Positions 53,124 through 61,262 of a stretch of 64,000 nucleotides of DNA are shown piece by piece. The stretch spans positions 1-64,000 of the forward strand of contig JAFYNJ010000006.1 of assembly GCA_017549805.1 (NCBI GenBank), read 5' to 3'. Below the pieces are notes generated by a model. It was not told where the DNA came from and did not search any database. It saw only the letters and a program-made list of their open reading frames with translations. This DNA comes from Bacteroidales bacterium (GTDB taxonomy: Bacteria; Bacteroidota; Bacteroidia; Bacteroidales; F082). Numbering within the stretch: the first letter of the stretch is position 1; each line of letters begins with the position of its first letter. Position numbers and translations under genes: made by a program.

Positions 53124-54464
53124 TTAATAGTTGAATCCCGTGTAGTTTTCTGGTGTGATGGCCATCAGTTCCATCTTGATTTCCTTGCTGACGGGCAAGC
53201 CTTTGATGAACTCGTCGATGGTCTCCTTGTCAATGTGCTTGTTGGTGCGGGTAAGGCCTTTCAGCAGTTCGTAGGCGCCTTCGATTTGTTCGCGGCGTAG
53301 GACGGTCTGGATGGCCTCGGCCACCACGGCATAGTTCTGTTGGAGGTCCTGGCGGATTTTGTCCTCGTTGAGCAAGAGCTTGTCGAGGCCTTTCAGCAAC
53401 GACTTGATGGCGATCAGCGTATGAGCAATCGGCACGCCGATGTTACGGGTGACGGTCGAGTCGGTGAGGTCGCGTTGCAGACGGCTGATGGGCAGCTTGG
53501 TGCTCAGGAAAGTGAGCACGGCGTTGGCCATGCCGAGGTTGCCTTCGGCGTTCTCAAAGTCGATGGGATTCACCTTGTGCGGCATCGCCGACGAGCCCAC
53601 TTCGCCAGCCTTGATCTTTTGCTTGAAATACTCCATTGAAACATACATCCAGATGTCGCGCGATAGATCGATCAAGATGGTGTTGATACGACGGAGGGCG
53701 TCGAAGTAAGCCGCCATGAAGTCGTAGTGCTCGATCTGGGTGGTGGTCTGTTGGCGTTTCAGCTTGAGACTCTTCTCAACGAAGTGTTTCGCGAAGGCCG
53801 GCCAGTCAATGTCGGGGTAGGCCACTTTGTGGGCGTTCATGTTGCCCGTGGCACCGCCGAACTTGGCCGTAAACGGCACATTGTTCAACATCTTGAGCTG
53901 GTCGTTCAGGCGCTCCACATAGACGTAGATCTCCTTACCGAGGTGGGTGGGGCTGGCGGGTTGGCCGTGGGTGCGGGCGAGCATAGGGATGTCGCGCCAT
54001 TCTTTGGCCATGCCGTTGAGTTTATCAATGACCTCTTCGATGGCGGGTTTCACCACCAGTTTGTGGGCTTCCATCATGGAAAGCGGCACTGCGGTGTTGT
54101 TGATATCCTGCGAGGTCAGGCCGAAATGCAGGAACTCTTTCCATTTTTCAAGTCCCATCTCGTCGAACTGGCGCTTCAGATAGTATTCCACTGCCTTCAC
54201 GTCGTGGTTGGTGGTCTTTTCGATCTCTTTGATCTCCTCGGCATCTTCGGTCAGGAACTCCTCATAGATGGCACGGAGGTCATCGTATTCGCCTTCGAAG
54301 TCCTCCAATTGGGGCAGCGGAATCTCGCATAAGGCGATGAAATATTCCACTTCCACCATCACTCGGTAGCGGATGAGGGCGAATTCGGAAAAGAAGTCAT
54401 TAAGTTCTACGGTCTTTGATTGGTACCGACCGTCAATCGGGGATATGTTTTTTAGAGCGGACAT
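53124..54464 (-). CDS. purB: Adenylosuccinate lyase
   Basis: Fumarase/aspartase-superfamily enzyme of 446 aa acting twice in purine synthesis (SAICAR to AICAR, and adenylosuccinate to AMP). The flexible-loop signature with the catalytic Ser is SSAMPHKVNP (291-300). THGQPASPTHLGKE (165-178) holds the catalytic His, and KTTNHDVKAVEYY (83-95) lies upstream. The length is the normal E. coli-type form. Its start overlaps the fba stop by one base (TAATG-type coupling). Confidence 0.96.
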   Translation of the reverse strand: MSALKNISPIDGRYQSKTVELNDFFSEFALIRYRVMVEVEYFIALCEIPLPQLEDFEGEYDDLRAIYEEFLTEDAEEIKEIEKTTNHDVKAVEYYLKRQFDEMGLEKWKEFLHFGLTSQDINNTAVPLSMMEAHKLVVKPAIEEVIDKLNGMAKEWRDIPMLARTHGQPASPTHLGKEIYVYVERLNDQLKMLNNVPFTAKFGGATGNMNAHKVAYPDIDWPAFAKHFVEKSLKLKRQQTTTQIEHYDFMAAYFDALRRINTILIDLSRDIWMYVSMEYFKQKIKAGEVGSSAMPHKVNPIDFENAEGNLGMANAVLTFLSTKLPISRLQRDLTDSTVTRNIGVPIAHTLIAIKSLLKGLDKLLLNEDKIRQDLQQNYAVVAEAIQTVLRREQIEGAYELLKGLTRTNKHIDKETIDEFIKGLPVSKEIKMELMAITPENYTGFNY

Positions 54465-55471
54465 TATTTTTCGATTAATTTATCGTTTGAGCCCAACACA
54501 TTCACGATCTTATGGATGTAGAGCTTCTTCATGTTGTCGCGGGCGGGGGTGAGATACTTACGCGGGTCGAACTCGGCGGGTTTCTCTGCCAAGGCCTTGC
54601 GGATGGCTGCAGTCATGGCCAGACGGCTATCTGAGTCGATGTTAATCTTGCAGACGGCGCTCTTGGCGGCCTTGCGCAGCTGTTCCTCGGGGATGCCGAC
54701 GGCGGCCTTCAAGCTGCCACCATATTGGTTGATGGTATCCACTTCCTCTTGAGGCACCGATGAAGAACCGTGCAGCACGATGGGGAAGCCGGGCAGCTTC
54801 TTCTCGATAGCTTCCAACACGTCAAAAGCCAACGGAGGTGGCACGAGACGACCCGTTTGCGGATCGACGGTGCATTGCTCAGGAGTGAACTTATAGGCGC
54901 CGTGCGAAGTGCCGATGCTGATGGCTAAGGAATCCACACCCGTCTTGGTGACGAAGTCGATGACTTCCTCAGGCTTGGTGTAATGGCTCTCAGCGGCGGA
55001 AACTTCTTCCTCAACCCCGGCCAGTACGCCGAGCTCGCCTTCTACGGTCACATCGTATTGATGGGCATAGTCCACCACCTTGCGGGTGAGAGCCACGTTT
55101 TCGTCATAAGGCAGTGCCGAGCCGTCGATCATCACCGACGAGAAGCCCATGTCGATGCATGACTTGCAGAGTTCGAAGCTGTCGCCATGGTCGAGGTGCA
55201 GCACAATTTCAGGATGGGCGCAGCCCAGTTCCTTGGCATACTCCACAGCGCCTTCAGCCATGTAACGCAATAGCGTCTGGTTGGCATAGTTGCGTGCGCC
55301 TTTCGAAACTTGAAGGATGACGGGTGACTTGGTCTCGACCGCAGCCATGATGATGGCTTGCAGCTGTTCCATATTGTTGAAGTTGAATGCCGGGATGGCA
55401 TAGCCGCCATCGACTGCCTTGGCGAACATCGCTCTTGTGTTCACGAGTCCTAATTCTTTGTAGCTGATCAT
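54464..55471 (-). CDS. fba: Class II fructose-bisphosphate aldolase
   Basis: Zinc-dependent aldolase of 335 aa cleaving fructose-1,6-bisphosphate in glycolysis. The metal/active-site segments are LHLDHGDSFELC (91-102, Asp94 and His95), VMIDGSALPYDEN, VEGELGVLAG and GTSHGAYK (His190), followed by VLHGSSSVP. It is the first gene of fba-purB-ABC exporter. No consensus promoter is visible in the 46 bases upstream, so it may be read from the beta-helix protein gene before it. Confidence 0.95.
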   Translation of the reverse strand: MISYKELGLVNTRAMFAKAVDGGYAIPAFNFNNMEQLQAIIMAAVETKSPVILQVSKGARNYANQTLLRYMAEGAVEYAKELGCAHPEIVLHLDHGDSFELCKSCIDMGFSSVMIDGSALPYDENVALTRKVVDYAHQYDVTVEGELGVLAGVEEEVSAAESHYTKPEEVIDFVTKTGVDSLAISIGTSHGAYKFTPEQCTVDPQTGRLVPPPLAFDVLEAIEKKLPGFPIVLHGSSSVPQEEVDTINQYGGSLKAAVGIPEEQLRKAAKSAVCKINIDSDSRLAMTAAIRKALAEKPAEFDPRKYLTPARDNMKKLYIHKIVNVLGSNDKLIEK

Positions 55472-55517
55472 ATCTTAAATTATTGATTTGTATTTCTGTT
55501 TGTTTTTATCTTCTAAC

Positions 55518-57797
55518 TCACTGTGCAGTAAAGTTAAATGCCTGTGTTGATGCTGACGAATTTCCGCCGAGGTAGAGCCCGTGGAATGTTGTTGTCGGGT
55601 TGGTAGGCGCCTGATCGCCGTACTTCACAAAATAGGTGTTGCCGCTCACCATACCTGTTGCGGTGATTAGGGCGAGGTTGCTTGTGCAGTTTGCCTCAAA
55701 GCTGAACGTCACCATATTGGTGCCGCCTGAGCCGCTAGTGTTCGACAGGGTATAGTATTTTCCTGTTTGGAATGTATAACTGTTGGTGTAGAATTTGTAA
55801 CCTTGTGCCGGGTTGGTGATGGTACCTCCACTGCCGCCTCCGCCGGGCCAGCCACCACCTTGTGAGCCGCCAGCGCTAATTCCGATGCCAGTGCCTGTAA
55901 TGCGGATATAATTGTTATTGTCGCAGTCAAAGCCTTCCTCTGGGTTGCCTCTGGTGGTGTAGGCGAAAGCTACGCCATTGCCGATGGTGATGGCGCCAGC
56001 TGTTCCTGCATTGGAGTCAACGGCGTCGTTGCCGTTGCTGAAACACACTGTCACACCGCCGTTGAACAAAATCTTGCCTTTGGAGTTGATGCAGTCGTCG
56101 TAGCATTTGAAGTAGTGCTGGCCGCCTTCAATGTCGATTTGAGTCTTGGATTCCAAGCCTTCGGCGCCGTTTGAAGTGGTTGTGACGGTTGTTGTTCCGC
56201 CGTAAAGGGTTGCTAAGCCACCCACTTTGATGCCTTTTGCCGAAGATTTTGTTGACGAACCGCCGCCACCAGGACCTGGAGGCCATCCGCCGCCACCCGA
56301 GCCTATCTGCGCACCTGTCGTTGAGATGATGAGGGTGGGGCCGGTGCCGTCAGGGTTGCCTTGTGTGTAGGTGCCTGTATAGGTGTTGCCATTCTTTTTG
56401 CCCACTTTGATGCCTTTGCCAGCCTTGCCGGTGCTGTTGAGGGTGATGTTGCCGCTCAGGATCTGCATGTTGCCTTCAGCGCGGAGGCAAGAACTGGAAT
56501 AGGTGTCGGTAGGTGAAGTGGCGGGGTAGGTGGCACCATCGCCGTGGGTTTCGATGTGGATGGTGTTGTTGCCGCTGATGGTCATGTCGCCGGCACAAGA
56601 GATGCCCTTGCCGCCATGGTTGGTGGTCGGGAGGTTGATGGTGATGTTGCCACCGCTGATGAGGATGTTGGCATCGCCCTTGATGGCGGTGCAATAGGTA
56701 GGATCATTGTCGATGATCTCGGTGGAGCCGCTTGAGAGGATTTCGATGGTGCCACCGCTGATGGCAATGTCCTGATCACACTTGATGCCCTTTGAAATGT
56801 CGCCTGAATGCTCGATTTCGAGGGTGCCTCCATGGATGAACAGGAGGCTGTCGGCCTTGATGCCTTTGGCATCGTAACCTGTGCAGTTGATATCGAGATG
56901 TCCGTCATCCATGGTAAAGACACCGGAGACCTTGATGCCTCGCTGGCTTTCGGCGGTTGTATTGATGGTAAGATTGCCGTTCTGAATGGTGACATCGCCG
57001 GAAACGTCAAGGCCGTCGGAGCCTGCCGCCATGATGTTGAGCGAACCTCCGTTCCAATAGATGTCATGGTTTCCGTGGATGCCATCGCTGTCGGTCTCTG
57101 TAATTACAATATTGCCGCTGTTGACGGTCATGTTGCCGTCTGCGTTGATTCCATGCTTGGCATTGCCAGTCACTCGCAAAGTGCCATTGCCGTTCACGAT
57201 AAGATTGCCTGTGGCTTGGAAGGCCGCTTTTGCTGAGCTGTTGGCTCCATCGGCAATGGTGCAGATGCCCTCGACGTTAAGGTTCGCGTTCACGGCCGAA
57301 GCGAGGTTGATGGCTGCAGTGGTGTTGCTGGTCAGTGACAGGTAACTAAGTGTTAGGTCGAAAGCGGAGTTGCTGTAGATGGTCAGCGAGCCGTTGGTTG
57401 AACTGCCTGTAACAAAGTAGTTGACGCCAGCCTTGGTGGAGTTCACTGTGACGTTGGCATCGTTGGAGGTGACCTCGATGCCTTCGTCGGCGTAAGGGTT
57501 GACAACAGACACGGAACTGTTGCTATAGGTTATGGTCACGGCATCGCCGGGTTGCGGAACTTCTTGAAGCACAAAAGTAATGCTGTCGAATGCAGTCACA
57601 GGAAACGCGTTGATGCCTCCGTTGGTGTTGAAATAGAGCGATGTGGGCGAGCTTCCTTGGAAATATAGGTTGTTGATCTCGTTGACGTTGTTCTGGTAAA
57701 TGACTTGTCCCGATTGGTGCAGGTTGATGTAGTATTCCTGGGCCTGAAGTCCGATGCAGCTGATGAGCAAAGCTGCCAAAAATGCCAACTTTCTCAT
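55518..57797 (-). CDS. Beta-helix carbohydrate-binding-type surface protein (Cthe_2159 family)
   Basis: Exported protein of 759 aa with a signal peptide (1-19, CIGLQAQ). After a short N-terminal module (LYFNTNGGINAFPVTAFDSITF) comes a right-handed beta-helix built of many turns of the type GNLTIN-A-KGIKV and GGTIEI-SSG (about 110-600). Two Gly/Pro/Trp-rich inserts follow (GSGGGGWPPGPGGGG and GGSQGGGWPGGGGSGG). This resembles the calcium-dependent, polygalacturonate-binding Cthe_2159 family. There is no T9SS sorting domain at its end. Its start overlaps the stop of a small T9SS-domain gene by 4 bases, so the two are coupled. Confidence 0.8.
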   Translation of the reverse strand: MRKLAFLAALLISCIGLQAQEYYINLHQSGQVIYQNNVNEINNLYFQGSSPTSLYFNTNGGINAFPVTAFDSITFVLQEVPQPGDAVTITYSNSSVSVVNPYADEGIEVTSNDANVTVNSTKAGVNYFVTGSSTNGSLTIYSNSAFDLTLSYLSLTSNTTAAINLASAVNANLNVEGICTIADGANSSAKAAFQATGNLIVNGNGTLRVTGNAKHGINADGNMTVNSGNIVITETDSDGIHGNHDIYWNGGSLNIMAAGSDGLDVSGDVTIQNGNLTINTTAESQRGIKVSGVFTMDDGHLDINCTGYDAKGIKADSLLFIHGGTLEIEHSGDISKGIKCDQDIAISGGTIEILSSGSTEIIDNDPTYCTAIKGDANILISGGNITINLPTTNHGGKGISCAGDMTISGNNTIHIETHGDGATYPATSPTDTYSSSCLRAEGNMQILSGNITLNSTGKAGKGIKVGKKNGNTYTGTYTQGNPDGTGPTLIISTTGAQIGSGGGGWPPGPGGGGSSTKSSAKGIKVGGLATLYGGTTTVTTTSNGAEGLESKTQIDIEGGQHYFKCYDDCINSKGKILFNGGVTVCFSNGNDAVDSNAGTAGAITIGNGVAFAYTTRGNPEEGFDCDNNNYIRITGTGIGISAGGSQGGGWPGGGGSGGTITNPAQGYKFYTNSYTFQTGKYYTLSNTSGSGGTNMVTFSFEANCTSNLALITATGMVSGNTYFVKYGDQAPTNPTTTFHGLYLGGNSSASTQAFNFTAQ

Positions 57798-58282
57798 AGC
57801 TTCATCAGTTTTAAGGTTTTACCATCGATATTCAGCAAATACATGCCTCGCATCAAGTCGGTAATATCAACCGACATGCCTTCGGAGGCTTGGAAAACCT
57901 TGACGAGACGGCCGTCGAGGGTGTAAATCCGTGCGATGCTAGTGCCCGTTAGGTTTTGGATTATGAAGCGGTCGTGGGACGGATTGGGCGCGATCTGCAG
58001 TTGGGATGCGTCGTTTTCTGGAATGCCAGTTGTTTCTGTACAGACGATTTTCCGAATCCTTGAAAGATCCAAAGCCGTTGTGATGCCAACATTGTCAACG
58101 ATGATGACTTTCTCGCCGTTTTCAAAATAGAGTTGGCTGTTTTCTGAGAGTTGGTAAGTCAGCTCTTCGCCGTCAGTGGTGGTGACGATGAGGGAAACAT
58201 TGGTGCTTTGGGCGCTTGAGTGGAAAGCGATTCCGATGAGGAATGCGATGAGCATCAATGCTTTAAATACGGAAAGTCTCAT
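57794..58282 (-). CDS. Small exported protein with T9SS sorting domain
   Basis: Protein of 162 aa from ATG 58282, whose signal peptide is KALMLIAFLIGIAFHSSAQ. A short module (TYQLSENSQLYFENGEKVII, then LSRIRKIVC) resembles the N-terminal module of the next protein. A T9SS type A domain follows (IAPNPSHDRFIIQNL, IYTLDGRLVKVF, RGMYLLNI). The longer open frame to 58429 is rejected because it crosses the -7 box at 58320-58313. It ends in an ATGA overlap with the beta-helix protein gene. Its function is unknown; it may be a surface partner of that protein. Confidence 0.75.
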   Translation of the reverse strand: MRLSVFKALMLIAFLIGIAFHSSAQSTNVSLIVTTTDGEELTYQLSENSQLYFENGEKVIIVDNVGITTALDLSRIRKIVCTETTGIPENDASQLQIAPNPSHDRFIIQNLTGTSIARIYTLDGRLVKVFQASEGMSVDITDLMRGMYLLNIDGKTLKLMKL

Positions 58283-58312
58283 AATAAGGGGCGTTTTACT
58301 GAAATTAAACGC

Positions 58313-58320
58313 CAAAGATA
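58313..58320 (-). promoter_or_regulatory. -7 box for the small T9SS protein / beta-helix protein pair
   Basis: The minus strand reads TATCTTTG, a full TAnnTTTG match, 30 bases before the start at 58282. No -33 TTG was seen. Confidence 0.55.
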
Positions 58321-58389
58321 ATAATTTATTCGAATTAGGAGTTTGTTTTTTATCTGGAATCTTCAGTAGTGTACATGAAAAAACTTTTT

Positions 58390-58420
58390 TTGCGAGTTGC
58401 AAAAAAAAGTCGTAATTTTG
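58390..58420 (+). promoter_or_regulatory. Promoter of the steroid-type reductase operon
   Basis: -7 box TAATTTTG (58413-58420) and -33 TTG (58390-58392) with 20-base spacing. The ATG of the first gene follows 7 bases later, so the transcript is almost leaderless. It is the only promoter found before five tightly packed genes (58428-63258). Confidence 0.72.
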
Positions 58421-58427
58421 CAACTTC

Positions 58428-59153
58428 ATGTCTTATAACAAAGTAAAATATTATCGGATATTCAAATGGACGCTGGTGCTGTCCATGTTGGTCTTCCTTT
58501 GGGGTTGCGGTTTCTTCTCCTCGTTCCGTTCGACTAGGGTAAGAGATGATGGGTATTGCGAAGAGGAAGAGCGTCAACGCATGGAGGAAGAAGAGCGCCG
58601 TTACCATGCGGAGATGGCTCGTTATTTCGATTCCCTCAAGAGGATCGAATATGAACATTTCTACGATTCGTGCGAACTGGTGCTTCAAGAGGAATGGGAT
58701 TCCATCATGCGCAGCATGGTTGATACGGTAGGGGTGAACGAATTTGTCATGGCGCTTGCCGATAGTATCATCGAGTATGCCAAGGAGTTCATGCATGTTC
58801 CGTACGTCCATGGAGGCAACGGTCCCACCTGTTTCGACTGTTCGGGATTCACCAAGTTTGTTTTCAAGAAATTCGGCTATCAGCTGAAACGCACTGTACC
58901 GGGGCAGTTGAGCGATGGCTGGAAGGTGATCAAAAACCGTGATGAACTCCGTCGGGGTGATTTGGCGTTTTTCGGGGGACGCGCGGTTCCCACTCAAATG
59001 GGGCATGTGGCCATCATTGTGGACAATGATCCTGTAACACATCGCTTTACTTTCATTCATGCTACCTTGAATGAGGGTATCACCATTTCCGCCTCCGATG
59101 AAAAATACTATAAAATACGCTACATGACCGCATGTAGAATCCTTCCAGATTAG
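58428..59153 (+). CDS. NlpC/P60-family lipoprotein, putative cell-wall endopeptidase
   Basis: Protein of 241 aa with a lipoprotein signal peptide (lipobox FLWGC, Cys27). A Glu/Arg-rich helical region (about 44-75) is followed by a C40 peptidase domain with FDCSGFTKFVF (catalytic Cys138), GHVAIIVDN (His193) and FIHA (His211 region). Such enzymes cut D-gamma-glutamyl-diaminopimelate bonds in peptidoglycan. It is the first gene of the operon and lies 4 bases before the beta-propeller gene. Why a wall enzyme leads a steroid-type reductase operon is not obvious; it may simply be co-transcribed. Confidence 0.87.
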   Translation: MSYNKVKYYRIFKWTLVLSMLVFLWGCGFFSSFRSTRVRDDGYCEEEERQRMEEEERRYHAEMARYFDSLKRIEYEHFYDSCELVLQEEWDSIMRSMVDTVGVNEFVMALADSIIEYAKEFMHVPYVHGGNGPTCFDCSGFTKFVFKKFGYQLKRTVPGQLSDGWKVIKNRDELRRGDLAFFGGRAVPTQMGHVAIIVDNDPVTHRFTFIHATLNEGITISASDEKYYKIRYMTACRILPD

Positions 59154-59157
59154 CGAT

Positions 59158-60477
59158 ATGAGATCTTTTTACTTGTTTTTGGCATTCTTTCTCTTCGTTT
59201 TTCCTGTCTCATTCCAGGCCCAAGAGGCAGCAAAGCCTGCTTCCAGCCAGCCCAAGGCGATCCATCCCGACATCGGCAACTCGGTCAGTTCCTACGATGG
59301 CCAGTTCTCCATCACCTTGCTGACGAAGAAGCAGTATTATTCGCGCTCCGACACCTTGACCATGGATCCCGACATCCGCTCTCCCAAGTCGATCCATATC
59401 CATCCATCGGGGGAAAAGTACTATGTGAATTCGTTGGAAGGTGCCAGGACAGTGGTGTATGAGTCGGCCACCAACACCAAGATAAAAGTGATTCATCACA
59501 ACTTCAACAGGGCGGACACCTTGCTGTGGAGCAAACCATCTGGGTTGTATCCGTTCACGCATTACAAGAATAACCTCAACACCTTTTCTGGAAAGCCTGT
59601 GGAGAGCGCCTTCTCGCATGGTGGACGCTACCTATGGGTGCCTTATTACCGGCGCAGCTACGACATCAACGCGCAAGATCCTTCGGCGGTGGCCGTCATC
59701 GATACCGAGACGGATTCCATCATCAAGCTGATGGAGACGGGTCCGCTGCCTAAGATGATTGCGGTTTCAAACAACAATAGGTATGTGGCCGTCACGCATT
59801 GGGGCGACAATACGGTGGGCATCATCGACATCTCCAGCGATTCTCCGAAAGACTGGCATCATGTTGCCTGTGTGACAGTGAAATACAAGCTGACACTTAA
59901 TTTCAGCATGACCTCACAGGTCAACCGCGACGTCAATAGCGGAATGTGTCTGCGTGGGACGGCTTTCACGCCCGATGACCGCTATCTTTTGGTGGGTGCC
60001 ATGGGAGGTGGCGGTGGCATCTCGGTGATCGACATGGAGGACTTTACCTATAAGGGAACGGTGCAAGGCATGATGAACAATTTGAGGCATCTTGTCATTC
60101 GAGGCAATTACATTTATTTGAGTATCAATAAGACTGGATATATCCAGCGGGCTCCTTTGGACGCTTTTATGGATACAGTGGCAAATATGAAGAATGGCAA
60201 GGCGCGTTTCGAGAATTGGACCAACTGCAAGGTGGGCTCAGGCGCGAGGACGATTGAAGTCACAAGCGACGGCTGCTATGTCATCGCTGCGTGCAATTCC
60301 AGCAACTGCTTGTCGGTGGTGGATGCGGAAACCATGCAACCTGTTGCGACCATTTCCGCCGACTCCTATCCTGTGGGGTTGGACATTTCTGAGGATTGCC
60401 GGTTTGTTTATCTCACTTCTCAGGCCAGAGAAGGCAGGGGAGGCAACTGCGTGGATATCTTTAAATTGAAGTATTGA
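59158..60477 (+). CDS. Exported YncE-like beta-propeller protein
   Basis: Protein of 439 aa with a signal peptide (1-21, FPVSFQA). A seven-bladed, YncE/cytochrome-D1-like propeller follows, shown by repeats of the type VAVIDTETDSIIKLMETGPLP, PKMIAVSNNNRYVAVTHWGDN, ISVIDMEDFTYKGTV and LSVVDAETMQPVATISADSYP. No catalytic residues are evident; such propellers bind ligands or proteins in the periplasm or at the surface. It is separated by 2 bases from the 5-alpha-reductase gene and 4 bases from the NlpC/P60 gene, so it belongs to the same transcript. Confidence 0.8.
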   Translation: MRSFYLFLAFFLFVFPVSFQAQEAAKPASSQPKAIHPDIGNSVSSYDGQFSITLLTKKQYYSRSDTLTMDPDIRSPKSIHIHPSGEKYYVNSLEGARTVVYESATNTKIKVIHHNFNRADTLLWSKPSGLYPFTHYKNNLNTFSGKPVESAFSHGGRYLWVPYYRRSYDINAQDPSAVAVIDTETDSIIKLMETGPLPKMIAVSNNNRYVAVTHWGDNTVGIIDISSDSPKDWHHVACVTVKYKLTLNFSMTSQVNRDVNSGMCLRGTAFTPDDRYLLVGAMGGGGGISVIDMEDFTYKGTVQGMMNNLRHLVIRGNYIYLSINKTGYIQRAPLDAFMDTVANMKNGKARFENWTNCKVGSGARTIEVTSDGCYVIAACNSSNCLSVVDAETMQPVATISADSYPVGLDISEDCRFVYLTSQAREGRGGNCVDIFKLKY

Positions 60478-60479
60478 TA

Positions 60480-61247
60480 ATGACATTGCATCAGTTCAAC
60501 TTGTTCCTCATTGTCATGGCCGTCATCGCCTTGGTGGTGTATGTGAGCCTGTTCTTTGTGGATGCGGGCTATGGCAAATTCTATGACAAAAAGTGGGGGC
60601 CGTCCGTCAACAACAAGTTGGGTTGGGTGCTCATGGAAGCGCCTGTATTCATTGCCATGCTGGTGCTGTGGCTCTGTTCCGACAGGCGTGGCGACTTGGT
60701 GCGGCTTGCTTTTCTGTTTTTGTTCGAGTTGCATTATTTCCAGCGCTCTTTTGTGTTTCCTTTTCGCCTTCGCGGAAAAAGCATGATGCCGTTCTCCATC
60801 ATTTTGATGGGGGTGGTGTTCAATGTGCTGAACGCCTTGATGCAGGGCGGCTGGATCTTCTATTTCTCGCCTGTCGACTACTATGGACGCGACTGGCTGA
60901 CTACGCCGAAGTTTATCGTCGGTTTCCTGCTCTTCATCATCGGGATGTACATCAACATCCAGTCGGACGACATTATCCGCAACTTGCGCAAAAACGGCGA
61001 CTCAAGGCATTATCTTCCCAAAGAGGGCATGTTCCGCTATGTCACTTCGGCCAATTATTTCGGTGAGTTCATCGAGTGGGTGGGCTTCGCCATTCTTACC
61101 TGGTCGTGGGCTGGTGCCGTGTTCGCTTGGTGGACATTTGCCAATTTGGCGCCACGCGCCCACCGCATTTACGATACCTACAAAAGGGAGTTCGGCGATG
61201 AGCTCGACACTAAGAAGACAAGGCGTTTCATCCCATTCATTTGGTAA
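60480..61247 (+). CDS. Steroid 5-alpha-reductase family membrane enzyme (SRD5A-like)
   Basis: Membrane protein of 255 aa with about seven helices, strikingly like vertebrate SRD5A1/2 in motif order and length. WVLMEAPVF carries the likely substrate-binding Glu53. HYFQRSFVFPF at 85-95 includes the Tyr86 equivalent. GMYINIQSDDIIRNLR (155-170) and the NADPH-binding SANYFGEFIEWVGFA (190-204) follow, and the protein ends in RRFIPFIW. The family reduces the delta4 bond of 3-oxo-delta4-steroids with NADPH to 5-alpha products. A gut-type bile acid or steroid hormone substrate is inferred from context. I choose ATG 60480; a TTG two codons earlier overlaps the upstream stop. Confidence 0.9.
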   Translation: MTLHQFNLFLIVMAVIALVVYVSLFFVDAGYGKFYDKKWGPSVNNKLGWVLMEAPVFIAMLVLWLCSDRRGDLVRLAFLFLFELHYFQRSFVFPFRLRGKSMMPFSIILMGVVFNVLNALMQGGWIFYFSPVDYYGRDWLTTPKFIVGFLLFIIGMYINIQSDDIIRNLRKNGDSRHYLPKEGMFRYVTSANYFGEFIEWVGFAILTWSWAGAVFAWWTFANLAPRAHRIYDTYKREFGDELDTKKTRRFIPFIW

Positions 61248-61262
61248 TAAAGACTTGCGTTT

